From: Phaeosaccion multiseriatum
Lineage: Eukaryota; Ochrophyta, other classes
Length of the DNA: 64,000 bases
Direction: 5' to 3'
Assembly: GCA_965112735.1 (NCBI GenBank)
Contig: OZ218953.1
Location: forward strand, 4,712,001-4,776,000
Under the pieces are notes generated by a model. That model did no database searches. It saw only the letters and a program-made list of their open reading frames with translations, and had not been told where the DNA came from. Below are positions 38,855 to 48,574 of the stretch, one piece after another; positions within the stretch are counted from its first letter, which is position 1; every line of letters begins with the position of its first letter. A program made the translations under genes and the position numbers.

Positions 38855-39407
38855 TGTACCGCCGCGGAGAGAGACGGAGGGGGGCAGGGAGAAGGGGCCA
38901 GTGAGGTGGCGCTCTGATGCTCTTCCCGTCACCACAACAGACGGCTTCTGTCCTCCTCCCCTCTCCTCGTCCGCACCTTGCCCCACCTCGCTTCTCGCCT
39001 CACCCATCACGTCTTCCAGTCTCTCCCTTCCCGTGCTTAAAGGTGAAATACACAACAATCTCCCTTCCTGCTTTCCGCCTCCAAACTCACTTCTTGCAGT
39101 CTCAAGCCCCCCCACTCTCTCTTCTGCCTTCCCGCCTCCAACCCCACCTCACGTCCAACCCCAGCTGTGCCCCCAAGATACATGCTGACAAGCCCCACCC
39201 CCTGTGTCACCATCGGCATCGCCATGCGCCCTCCTCACCGCATGGCCTCGTGCGCCGCTCCTCCGGCAACGCCCCGCGCAATCCATGGATGGGCCAACAA
39301 GCGCAGGCCTGCGGATCAGAGTCCAGAGGCAGGGTCAGGGTGAGAAAGGGCGGAGGCCCGAGAGAGGAGGAGAGATGCCTTCATTTCCCTGACTACAGCC
39401 CAACCCC

Positions 39408-40805
39408 GAGAGAACTTGGGTGACTGGTCCTGCCCTTGGCCAAGGCCCGGAGGCGCTCCTCTCCTCTCATCTCGTCTCCTCTCCGTGGCGCTGCTTTCTC
39501 GGAAGCACCCATCAGTCCCCTTCCCTGGCCATACCCCCCCTCCCCTGGCTTACATGCATCACCCCCCTTTACTGGCTCACCGAGGCACTCGTAGGAGGTG
39601 CGCGCCTCCAGCAGCGTCCGCAACACCATCGTCAGTGCACACTGCAGAGACGAAGGGGTGGAAGGGGGCGGACAGGGCGGACAGGGCGGGGGATAGGGAG
39701 AATGAGGTCAGGCAGGAGCCGCTAAGGCTGGTACAAGGTAGGCGCTTCCTCCCCTCCCCCCCACAGGCATTGGTGCAGAGTCCACCCACCTGAGTGACTG
39801 ATAAGAGGAGGGCAAGAAGAAGAGATGGGCTTGCAGAGATTCGGGCACCAGTCAGCAAGGAAAGGTGCGGGAACGGGAGGGTTCAGATGACGCAGAGTAC
39901 GGAGGGCCTGGCCTTCGGCCATTTAACGCAGCGACACCTCTCACCGTCAGTGTGGAAGATGCCGCGGTCAGGGTGGTGTATAAACTGGTCATGCCCCCCC
40001 CATCCTTGCTCAAAGCCACGGACGGAGACGAATCCCCTGTTTCGGGAGAGGAGTGTGGGAGCGAGAGAGAACGGAAGAGGAGGGTGATTTTGGTGCAAGA
40101 GACACGCAAGATGCACTTACGCCGCACCTGTGGCTGCCGCTCAAGATCAGCATCGGCAGGTGTCCAGAAGGATAGAGCGTGGGGTGTGATGCCCCCCTGT
40201 GCTTGCATGTCCTTCAGAACTGCAGTGCCCGGTCTGCCCTCCATCCGAAGCCACACGCCACAATCGCCACCGATTACGTGCGCGAGTCCGGCAATGGCGG
40301 CGTTGTATTGGACAACGTTCGGCCCCCCTCTCCATTCTTTTGCATCTTGATGTCCTACGCAAATCCAAGCGTCTCCTTCCATCGGCCGCAGTGGCCGAAA
40401 GCCTCCACGACTGCGTCGAGAAGAGGCACGTCGATGTGCAGTGGCGACCGCACCGCCGCCTCCCACTCGCTCCTCACTCTCTCCCTGTCCCTGGCCTCCC
40501 GCGCGGCCTCCAAACGCTCCAGTGTCGCGCGCGACAACGAGGGGGCTAAAGGAAGGAGGGGACACACTAGTTGTTGAGAAACAAGCCCTCTCGCTGGTAC
40601 TACTCGTCCCGATAGATCCACTCCACCCGCTTGACGAGCACCGTTGGCGTGCCGTGGGGTGGAAGGCTGCCAGATACGCTTGCAGGGCCTGGGGCGGCTC
40701 CAGAGGGAGAAGCTCTTCCACCGGGAGCTCTTCGCCGCCTCCTGCACCTGTACATGCTTCTGTCGCTGCTGCTGCTGCTGCTGCAGCAGCAGCTTTAGCG
40801 CACAT
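39408..40805 (-). pseudogene. PPR protein gene, broken and truncated at the repeat junction
   Basis: Exon pieces on the minus strand: about 40805-40580 (poly-Ala N-terminus, QALQAYLAAFHPTARQR), 40546-40118, 40038-39951 and 39650-39583. The second carries PPR text (PLLDAVVEAFGHCGRWKETL, PNVVQYNAAIAGLAHVIGG, AVLKDMQAQGGITPHALSF) and ends at a good donor; the third joins in phase. In the second exon a TAG sits where PPRs have A-x-D, and a G run shifts the frame about 20 bases later, so this copy cannot make the full protein as written. The gene runs into the left-arm junction at 39407 and has no C-terminus. Confidence 0.6.
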
Positions 40806-41185
40806 ATCATTTGCAACTTTTTCCCGCCGGCAGGTTCACAGATGCCTGCGGAGGACCAACTGGGATGCGAACGAAGAAAAACAGAAAACACGCGGGTGCA
40901 TCGATCAATAACTGGAGCTAGGGAGGATAGGTTCCTGGTTCCAGCGCCTGGACTGTCATCTGAAGACCGACTTGTGATCGGGAGGCTGTTATGGGAAAGT
41001 CGCATCCAAAACTTCTCGTTTGCCGGTTTGGATACCCAGCACCCCTTGTTGGAAATGGGGTATCCGCCATCCCCCTTGCCGGACCATAGTACGAGTTGGG
41101 GAAAAGTGGAATCGATGGGATCAGGACCGAGGGACAAACCATACGACTGAATGAGACTGCCTGTACCGGCCTTGGACATCAAAGC

Positions 41186-41357
41186 ATGGGAGACATGTTC
41201 ACTGCCTGCAGGGTGGACAATCTCAAGCGCGTAAAGCACCTGATCGAGGCGAAGGGCATGTCTCCCAACGTGACCAAGCACCCTCAGGGTACCACACCGC
41301 TCCGTACGTGTGCCGTTTGGAACAGCGTGGACTGCGCGAGGTTTCTCGTCTCGAATG
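41186..41357 (+). pseudogene. Ankyrin-repeat gene fragment
   Basis: From ATG 41186 the frame reads MGDMFTACRVDNLKRVKHLI, then GTTPLRTCAVWNSVDCARFL: about one and a half ankyrin units, which mediate protein contacts. A possible donor (AATG/GTACGAG) is at 41357. Further exons are not found before 41784, where the third copy of the arm sequence begins, so the gene seems truncated by that join. Confidence 0.5.
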
Positions 41358-42054
41358 GTACGAGAGCGAATCATGAAGGGAGGGTTGCTTCCTGCTTTCC
41401 CTCGCGGCTGTACGAGCCCTCTGCAACGCCTCCCTTCCTGAGACGGAGGGAAAGTAGCCTGCTGGATGGACTCAATTGGCCAGTCCCGCGGGGTGTATGA
41501 GGCAGAGTACACTGAGTACAAAGCGACTGTCCGAGGAGCAGTAGGCAGGAGTGCCCCTGCAGCCATTCCACAGGATCATCCAGGCATCCACGTGCCTTGC
41601 CGCGGGCTTTCACGATGGCTTTCGCACCTACTCTTGCTGGTGTTCGAGTCCAGCAGCGGGGGAGTGGGCGCTGTGGACATGCTCTCTCTCAAAGTAGCTT
41701 GGTGGCGCTTTGCGCGGCGGGTAGCGGCCCGCCTTGAGCCCCAGGAACCTCCGTCTGGTGAAGACCAACAACGGTAGACTGGAAGAGGTTGGGTTGGAGG
41801 CGGGAAGGCAGAAGAGAGAGTGGGGGTTTGAGACTGCAAGAAGTTGGAGGCCGGACGGAGGTTGCTGCATATTTACCCTGAGTACATGAGGGGAGAGGAG
41901 AGACTGCAAGATGTGAGGTTGAAAGCGGGGGGGGGGTGCAGAGAGGAGAGGGGGCGGGAGTAGGACAGAAGCCCTCCTTCCTAGTCACAGAGAGAGCCTC
42001 CGAGCACCGCCTCACTCGCCCCTCCCTCTCTCCCTCTCTGCGGCAGTGCACTGC

Positions 42055-42192
42055 TTTTGCCGCATCGGGTCTTGCCCCCTGGGAGCAGCTCAACTTTTCA
42101 ACGGACATCCTGTCTGTTCGCCCGAACAAGAAGCGCGTGGAGGTCGCGGCCTCGAGAGCGAACTTCAGGTCCTTGATATCGACGGAATGAAG
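42055..42192 (+). pseudogene. PROPPIN (ATG18/WIPI-like) exon relic, loop copy
   Basis: Reads QLNFSTDILSVRPNKKRVEV, then in a second frame GLESELQVLDIDGMK before a good donor (AAG/GTGAGC). This copy keeps the family wording better than the arms in its second half, which confirms the PROPPIN identity. The same two-base excess separates the halves as in the arm copies. Confidence 0.52.
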
Positions 42193-42739
42193 GTGAGCAT
42201 GTATGAGAGGCAGACTTAGGCTCCGCTCAGCCGCACCTCTGCACAGCCGAGTGTCCATCGCAGCGTCCGTCATCCTGTACGCGCTCGTCACGAAGAGGGA
42301 GGGGGGGGGGTGGGGCATCAGGGTGGGTGGGGGGGGTCAGGACGGACGGGGGCAGGACTGGTTCGTTGGAAGTATGCCGGCCTCGGACACTCTGTGTGCT
42401 CTCCCTCCGCCTCTTCTCCTTGGGCGAAGGGAGGTCATACGCCCCCCGGTCTGTGCGTGCCTCCTCCTCTGGCCTGACCTTGGCCCAAGTCATACACCCC
42501 TATTGCGGCCGGCACGGACTGTGCAAGACCCTTCCCGTCTCTTTCCTGTCTCTCCCCTGTGACGCTGTGATGCTCTCCTCCTCGCGCCACCTTTGCGTGT
42601 CTCACCACTGTCTGTCTGTCTGTCTGGCTGTCTCTCCTTCCCTCCCTCTCGTTTCTCTGTCTCCCTCTCTGACCGTCCCTTTCGCTGTCTGTGTCATATC
42701 TCTTCTCTCCGTCCCTCTCCCTCTCTATCTCTCGCGTCT

Positions 42740-43140
42740 CTCTCTCCCTCTCAGCTGCTTCAGGGGGGTGTGGCGGTGCTTGTAGGGAGTCCTTTCTTCG
42801 ACGCTCAGTGCTCGCTTAGGTGTCTCCTCCTCCAGCGAGGTCACAGCACTCTCTCCCTGCCGTGCGCTGCTGCATCGATAAGATGCTCCATCACCCTCTC
42901 CGCCCTCTCGTCCCTGTATGCCGCTCTGCGCATAGCACGCTTCACCGCCTCGAGGGAGAGCTTGTCTGGTGCATCGCCATGGCACTTCTTCTGCATGTCC
43001 AGCGCCATATCCTGGACTGCATCGTACTGTCTCGCCTTGCATGAGAGATGAGAGACTGGGCAGAGTAGGCGTGAGGCCCTCCTCCGTCAGCTCAGTCCAT
43101 AACTTCAACGCTTCGATGCGGCGTGGAGCAAGCTCAATGA
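42740..43140 (-). pseudogene. PPR fragment, loop copy
   Basis: The minus strand reads RRIEALKLWTELTEEGLTP, then after an 11-base loss ARQYDAVQDMALDMQKKC and LSLEAVKRAMRRAAYRDERA. Differences from the arm copies are mostly conservative substitutions in this frame, supporting the minus strand as the former coding strand. The deletion breaks the frame. Confidence 0.5.
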
Positions 43141-43407
43141 GACGTCGAGGCGGCCAAGGTGAGAGAGCGAAGTTGGGCATGGGGGGGGGAGAGGGGAAGA
43201 AGAGCCCCCCGGAGATGCGATGGTGTTTTTATTTACGGTGTCGATGTGGAGAGTGCTCCCTCAGGGTGAAGGGAGGGGAGTCTTGCCCTGCTGTCTATAT
43301 CTCTAAACAGCAGACCACTTGCGAGCAGGCTTCTTCCATGCCTTCCTCCATGCTGAGAGTGGCGGTGGGCTCACCTACATCTGCTGAACTGTCTCCATGT
43401 GTGTGTG

Positions 43408-43410
43408 TGT

Positions 43411-43447
<37 letters not shown>

Positions 43448-43450
43448 ACG
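43408..43450. repeat. (TG)n microsatellite
   Basis: A TG dinucleotide run immediately upstream of the GACGAGACGACTGCT exon; the arms carry a shorter, impure TG tract at the same place. Confidence 0.9.
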
Positions 43451-43906
43451 TGCGTGTGCGCGTGGACAGGACGAGACGACTGCTCTGAAAGCAGCGGCGG
43501 AGTCCTCCACGCCCTCCGCAATGCACGGCAAGGTGCGTCTGGCCTATTCCGGGGGAGGGGAGGGGAGACAGAGAGACAAGGGCGTCCTTCCTCTGCGCTG
43601 TCGCATGTGTTGTGTTCGCAATGAGCCTCTTCCTGCCTGATACGTCTGATTTGGTCGCCGCGTGGCGGCTCGACAGGAGCGCGAGCTTTGTCTTCCGTCG
43701 CACTCAACCAGCGACTCAGCTCCTCTCTCACCTGCCTCTTGCTCCAGCACCCGACAGCCATGGTTCCCCTTCTCTAAGGGGGCATCTGTTGCCTTGGCCT
43801 CTCACGCTCAGCTGCACTGTCGAAATCCCCATTTTGTATGGCAACAAACACCACACCCCCATCGCAGGCGAAGGAAGGAGCGTCCGGCTCAGCTGGAGAA
43901 GGGGGA

Positions 43907-46536
43907 GGCAAATAGTATCCCAGCAAGCGCGCAGCAAGATGATGCTGAGGGCGAGGAGGGAGGGGAAGGAAGCAATGGGGGCTCCAGTGAAGAGTCACCC
44001 CCGTCGGATGAAGGTTCGTCTCCAGCAGCAGCAGCAACAGTAGCAGCAGTAACAGTAGCGATGGCAGGGTTGGTGGTATCAGACGAAGGAGGCGGGGATC
44101 TTGAAGGGAAATCAGTGCCATCCTCTGCTTTGGAGCGCTGCGAGTCTAGGGATGGAGCAGATAGGGCTACATTAGGAGGACCACCACCACCATCAGTAGC
44201 AGGAGGGGGAGGAGGAGAGGACGACGAGGCGGTCGCTTCTAGCACAGGAGGGGAAGAGAAGAAGAAAAAGAAGAAAGGAGGGGGAGGCGGCGGGGGACAG
44301 GCTGAGGAGGGCGAAGGCGCAGAGGCGGGGAGGGCCCTGAGACCGAACGGTAGCGCAGCCAACGGAAGTGGAAGAGTGAGTGGAAGGGGGGCGAACGGAG
44401 GAGGGGGGGGGGCAAGGAGACAGAGCTGCAAACAGATCTCTGGCTGCGTCGCTGCAAGAGGATCATTTGGGCGTCAAGGACATCCTGGCCAAGGCCAGAG
44501 CGACTCTGTCACACGCTACGGGCGAAGACGAGGTGGACAATATCATTGCCGTGGTGAGTGCTTGTCGCTTACAATTACTCTCCGTTCTAGTAGTATTACT
44601 TGTAGAATCGTACCCATTGGTTCACTGCCCGAATGGTGGTCGACATGTGTGTCGGTCCCAAGAGTCTCTTTGTCCGTAGAAGACGGTACTCTACCTGCAT
44701 TTACTCAAGACAACTCATTGCATAATACCCCTCCTTGAACTCGTTATTGACACTCCATCTTGTCACTCCACTGAACTTCATTAACTGATACTGCCCACGT
44801 ATTGTGTTCAAAACGTGTCCTCGTTGTGTTGTGTGCACCACAAAAGGGGTACTTACATGTGAACACGGGCAACTACCCCAAGGCCATGCAGCTGTTCAAA
44901 GACTTGCTCAACGCCCGACCGAAGCTGGTGGGGGCCCTCCTGGGCATGGGGAGCGCTTTGGCGCTGAACGGGGAGTTCGACAAAGCTATCAAGGTGAGGC
45001 TCTTCAAGGAGGGGAGGACGGCGTGGCGTAGCGGGTGGTTGGAGGAGAGGGCATGAAGGGAGCAAGCTCTACGCATAACCGTGGTGGTGCGGCTGTTGGG
45101 GGAGGAGTGCATGAAGGACGGGAATGGAGACGAGCAAGCTCTACCTATGGATGACCGTGGTGTCCGCCTCTCTGCTCTTCTCCTCTCCATCCTATGCGCG
45201 GGTGGCAAGGTGTGGCGACGTATCACATTGTTTTGACGACATGCTTCCTCCCCCCCTACCCACGCTGTCTTTCTTTCTGCCTGTGTGTGTGTGTGTGCGT
45301 GCAAAGTTCTTCACGGAGGGGATCGTATCTAACCCCAAGGTGGCGGATGCGTGGAAGAGGAGAGGCCAAACGTGAGCTGCCAAGGGCAACATGGTATCTG
45401 CGCTCAGAGACCTGGACAAGGCTGTTGATCTCGCGGGAGAAGCCGACCCTGACACGCACCACCAGCGAGGGCAACTGCACAATAGAGTACACCAGTACGG
45501 CCGAGCCTTGGCAGACTTTCAAAAGTGCAGCGAGCGGGATCCGGGCAACGCCATCAACTGGAATCTGATTGGGTTGTGCGAGGCCCAACTAGGCAACCAC
45601 CAGCCCTCGAGGCAAGCGTACGAGAGGGCACTTGCGGTGAATCATGCCTTCAAGGAGGCTTGGGCGAACCTCGGCAGCCTGATGAGGGACGCAGGAGACG
45701 GCAAGGAGGCCCTTCGATGTCTGAACAAGGTGCTTTGCGCGGACCCAACGTACGTGCACGCCTACCAACTGAGGGGATTGGCCTACCACGGGCTCGGAGA
45801 CCACGTCAGCGCGTTGGCAGACTTCCAAAAGGGGGTGGAGCTGTCGCCGGGCGACAAGCACTGCCACCACATGTCGGCACTGTGTTTGCACGCAAGAGGC
45901 AGGATGCAGGAGGCGGTCGCGGCCTACGACAACCTTCTCTCCCTTCGACCTGGGCATCTTTGCTGGTACAACAGAGAGGTGGCGGTGTGCCAATGGAAGA
46001 ACTTGAGGAGATCGTTTGACGAGTACACTCTGGACAGCGAGCTGGACGCAGGCCTGAAGGAGGCGTGGTGCAAGCGCCACGACCCGCTGCGACTCAAGAC
46101 GTACACACGTCTCAAGCGACCGCTCGGGACAGCGGCGGCAGTGGGCCTCCCTGAGGTACTCACCGCCCGGACGGCGCCCTTTGCAGCAGGGAGCGAGGCG
46201 GGTGCGCGACTCGTGAAGCTGGCTAGGCCTCTGGGCAAGCTGCTGCAGCTTGACACGCCGGGCTTCCTCCCCAACGCCAGGCAGCAACGCATGTGTGGAC
46301 TTGCCATTATCGAGGTAGGGCAGATGGCCAGGCGGTGTTGGAAGGGATTGCTCATGCGCGGGGGTGCGGAGGAGCTTCTTGGCGACGACGACAATGTGGG
46401 AGGTGGGACGGAGGGAGGAGGAGGAGGAGGAGAGGGAGGCCGGCGCGCAAAGTGGGCAGAGGCTCTACCGAACGTGTCCGACGCTGGGGCTACAGAGGCG
46501 TGTCCCCCGGGGTCGAGGGACGGAGAGCACCCCATC
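43907..46536 (+). pseudogene. TTC13/SRFR1-like tetratricopeptide-repeat gene, truncated at both ends
   Basis: Plus-strand exons: a low-complexity Ser/Gly/Glu exon (43907 to about 44552, with a frame change at the G run 44401-44411); 44848-44994 (YLHVNTGNYPKAMQLFKDLL, GEFDKAIK); and 45307-46536. The long exon carries five or more TPR units (for example RALADFQKCSERDPGNAINW, GDHVSALADFQKGVELSPGD) followed by LKEAWCKRHDPLRLKTYTRL, a post-TPR block I associate with TTC13 and plant SRFR1. TPRs are protein-binding. At 45373-45375 a TGA interrupts RRGQT/AAKGNMVSAL, where Arg (CGA) is expected. The start is lost at the third-copy join and the end at the right-arm join. Confidence 0.62.
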
Positions 46537-47089
46537 GGGGTTGGGCTGTAGTCAGGGAAATGAAGGCATCTCTCCTCCTCTCTCGGGCCTCCGCCCTTTC
46601 TCACCCTGACCCTGCCTCTGGACTCTGATCCGCAGGCCTGCGCTTGTTGGCCCATCCATGGATTGCGCGGGGCGCTGCCGGAGGAGCGGCGCACGAGGCC
46701 ATGCGGTGAGGAGGGCGCATGGCGATGCCGATGGTGACACAGGGGGTGGGGCTTGTCAGCATGTATCTTGGGGGCACAGCTGGGGTTGGACGTGAGGTGG
46801 GGTTGGAGGCGGGAAGGCAGAAGAGAGAGTGGGGGGGCTTGAGACTGCAAGAAGTGAGTTTGGAGGCGGAAAGCAGGAAGGGAGATTGTTGTGTATTTCA
46901 CCTTTAAGCACGGGAATGGAGAGACTGGAAGACGTGATGGGTGAGGCGAGAAGCGAGGTGGGGGAAGGTGCGGACGAGGAGAGGGGAGGAGAACAGAAGC
47001 CGTCTGTTGTGGTGACGGGAAGAGCATCAGAGCGCCACCTCACTGGCCCCTTCTCCCTGCCCCCCTCCGTCTCTCTCCGCGGCGGTACA

Positions 47090-47231
47090 ACAACTCGTGC
47101 CCCCCCGGGCCTTGTCCCCTCGGAGCAGCTCAACTTCCCCACGTCGATGCTGTCTGTGCGGCTGAACAAGAAGCGCGCGGTAGGGTCGGCCTCGAGAGCG
47201 AGATTCACGTCTTTGACATGGACGAAGAAAG
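47090..47231 (+). pseudogene. PROPPIN (ATG18/WIPI-like) exon relic, right-arm copy
   Basis: Plus strand reads QLNFPTSMLSVRLNKKRAVG and then loses the family wording; the second frame carries GLESEIHVFDMDEE, matching WIPI/ATG18 better than the first. The donor GAAAG/GTGAGC is intact. The halves are two bases out of frame. The acceptor is GGAGCAG at 47128. Confidence 0.52.
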
Positions 47232-47675
47232 GTGAGCGTGCGTGTGTCAGGGGCAGACTCAGGTTTCAGTTCCGGGTTCAGCCCAGCCACTCCTCTGCAC
47301 GGCCGAGTGTCCATCGCGGCGTCCGTCAGCCTGTACGTACGCGCTCGTCACGAAGAGGGAGGGGGGGGGGGTTGGGCATCTGGGTGGGGAGGGGGGTCAG
47401 GACGGAGGGGGGCAGGGCTGGCTCGTTGGAAGTATGCCGGCCTTGGCCACTCTGTGTGCTCTCCCTCCACCTCTTCTCCTTGAGCGAAGGGAGATCATGC
47501 GCCCTGCGATCTGTGCGTGCCTCCTGCTCTGGCCTGGCCTTGGCCCAGGCTATACACCCCCTCGTGGCCGGCACGGACTGTGCAAGAGGTTCCCGCCTCT
47601 TCCCTGCCTCTCCCCCGTGACGCTATGATTTCTCTGCTCCTCGCGTCACCTGTGTGCGTCTCACCAATCTCTCTC

Positions 47676-47682
<7 letters not shown>

Positions 47683-47737
<55 letters not shown>
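47683..47737. repeat. (CTGT)n microsatellite
   Basis: About 14 tetranucleotide units here against about 7 at the mirrored site 38240-38268 of the left arm. This accounts for most of the 30-base difference in the arms' coordinate offset. Confidence 0.95.
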
Positions 47738-47923
47738 GTCTCTCTCTCCCTCCCTCCTTCTCGTTTCTCTCTGCCCATGGCTACCTCTGTCTCCCCCTCT
47801 CTCTGTCTCTCTCTTCCTCCCTCCCACTCTCTCTCCCGCTCTCTCCATCTCTCGCTTCTCTCTGTCCCTCTCAGCAGCGTGGGGTGGTGGGGCGGTGCTT
47901 CGGGGGAGTCCTTCCTTCGACGC

Positions 47924-48300
47924 TCAATGCTCGCTTGCGTATCGCTGGGCCTTCCCCTCCTCCAGCGACGCCACAGCTCTGTTCTTCTCTCTGCCGTGCG
48001 CTGCTGCATCGAGCAGATGCTCTGGCACCCTCTCCGTCCCTTCGTCCCCGTATGCCGCTCTGCGTATAGCACGCTTCACCGCCTCGAGGGAGAGCTTGAC
48101 GGGTGCCTCGGCATGGCATCTGTTCAGCATCTCCAGTGCCAACTCTGGACTGCATCTTACTGCCTCGCCTTTGCGCAGGCACGCAGTACCGTGGAGAGAC
48201 TGGGCAGAGTCGGCGTGAGGCCCTCCTTCATCGCAGTCCATAACCCCAGCGCCTCGATGCGGCGTGGAGCAAGCAAGCTCAATGAGGCCCTCGAGGCAGC
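47924..48300 (-). pseudogene. PPR fragment, right-arm copy
   Basis: Mirror of 37675-38045. A one-base loss near 48144 splits the PPR frame in this copy (RRIEALGLWTAMKEGLTPT upstream, LEMLNRCHAEAPVKLSLEA downstream), so it is broken even where the left copy is open. Confidence 0.52.
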
Positions 48301-48574
48301 CAAGGTGCGTGCGAGAGAGAGAGACAGAGAGGGAGAAGAGGGAGAGAGGAGGAAGAGGCCACGGGAGCTGCGGTACCGCTTCAATACGATGGGCCTAAGG
48401 GCGTCGATGTCGAGAGTGCTCCCTCAGGGTGAGGGGAGTCTTACCCTGCTGCCTGTGTCTTCAAAGAGCAAACCACTTGCGAGCATGCCGCTTCATTACC
48501 GAGTGTAACGGTGGACCCCTTCATCGTCTTCATATGTGTGGTCTGTGTGTTTGTGTTTGTGTGTGCGTGGACAG

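Larger units (their letters stand above)
26011..39407 (+). repeat. Left arm of the large rDNA inverted repeat
   Basis: Every landmark in this interval reappears in reverse orientation at 46537-59932; paired coordinates sum to 85,944 to 85,979. The outer ~600 bases (26.0-26.6 kb) match less well than the rest, with scattered substitutions and small indels. The inner edge is sharp: the match stops at 39407, where CTACAGCCCAACCCCG meets unrelated AGAGAACTTGGG. Differences between arms include microsatellite lengths, a 1-base indel near 37836 and a cluster in ITS1. Confidence 0.92.
41784..43906. repeat. Third, partial copy of the inner arm sequence inside the loop
   Basis: The interval matches 46795-49012 of the right arm in the same orientation (PROPPIN relic, PPR relic, first exons of the coiled-coil gene). 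Divergence is uneven: 41.8-43.3 kb differs at many bases and by indels, whereas 43.48-43.90 kb is almost identical to 48.58-49.01 kb. It ends abruptly after CAGCTGGAGAAGGGGG, where the TPR gene starts. Confidence 0.88.

Noticed and set aside
45373-45375. Selenocysteine reading of the TGA in the TPR gene
   Set aside because: The family has Arg here, TPRs are not redox sites, and no downstream insertion element was seen.
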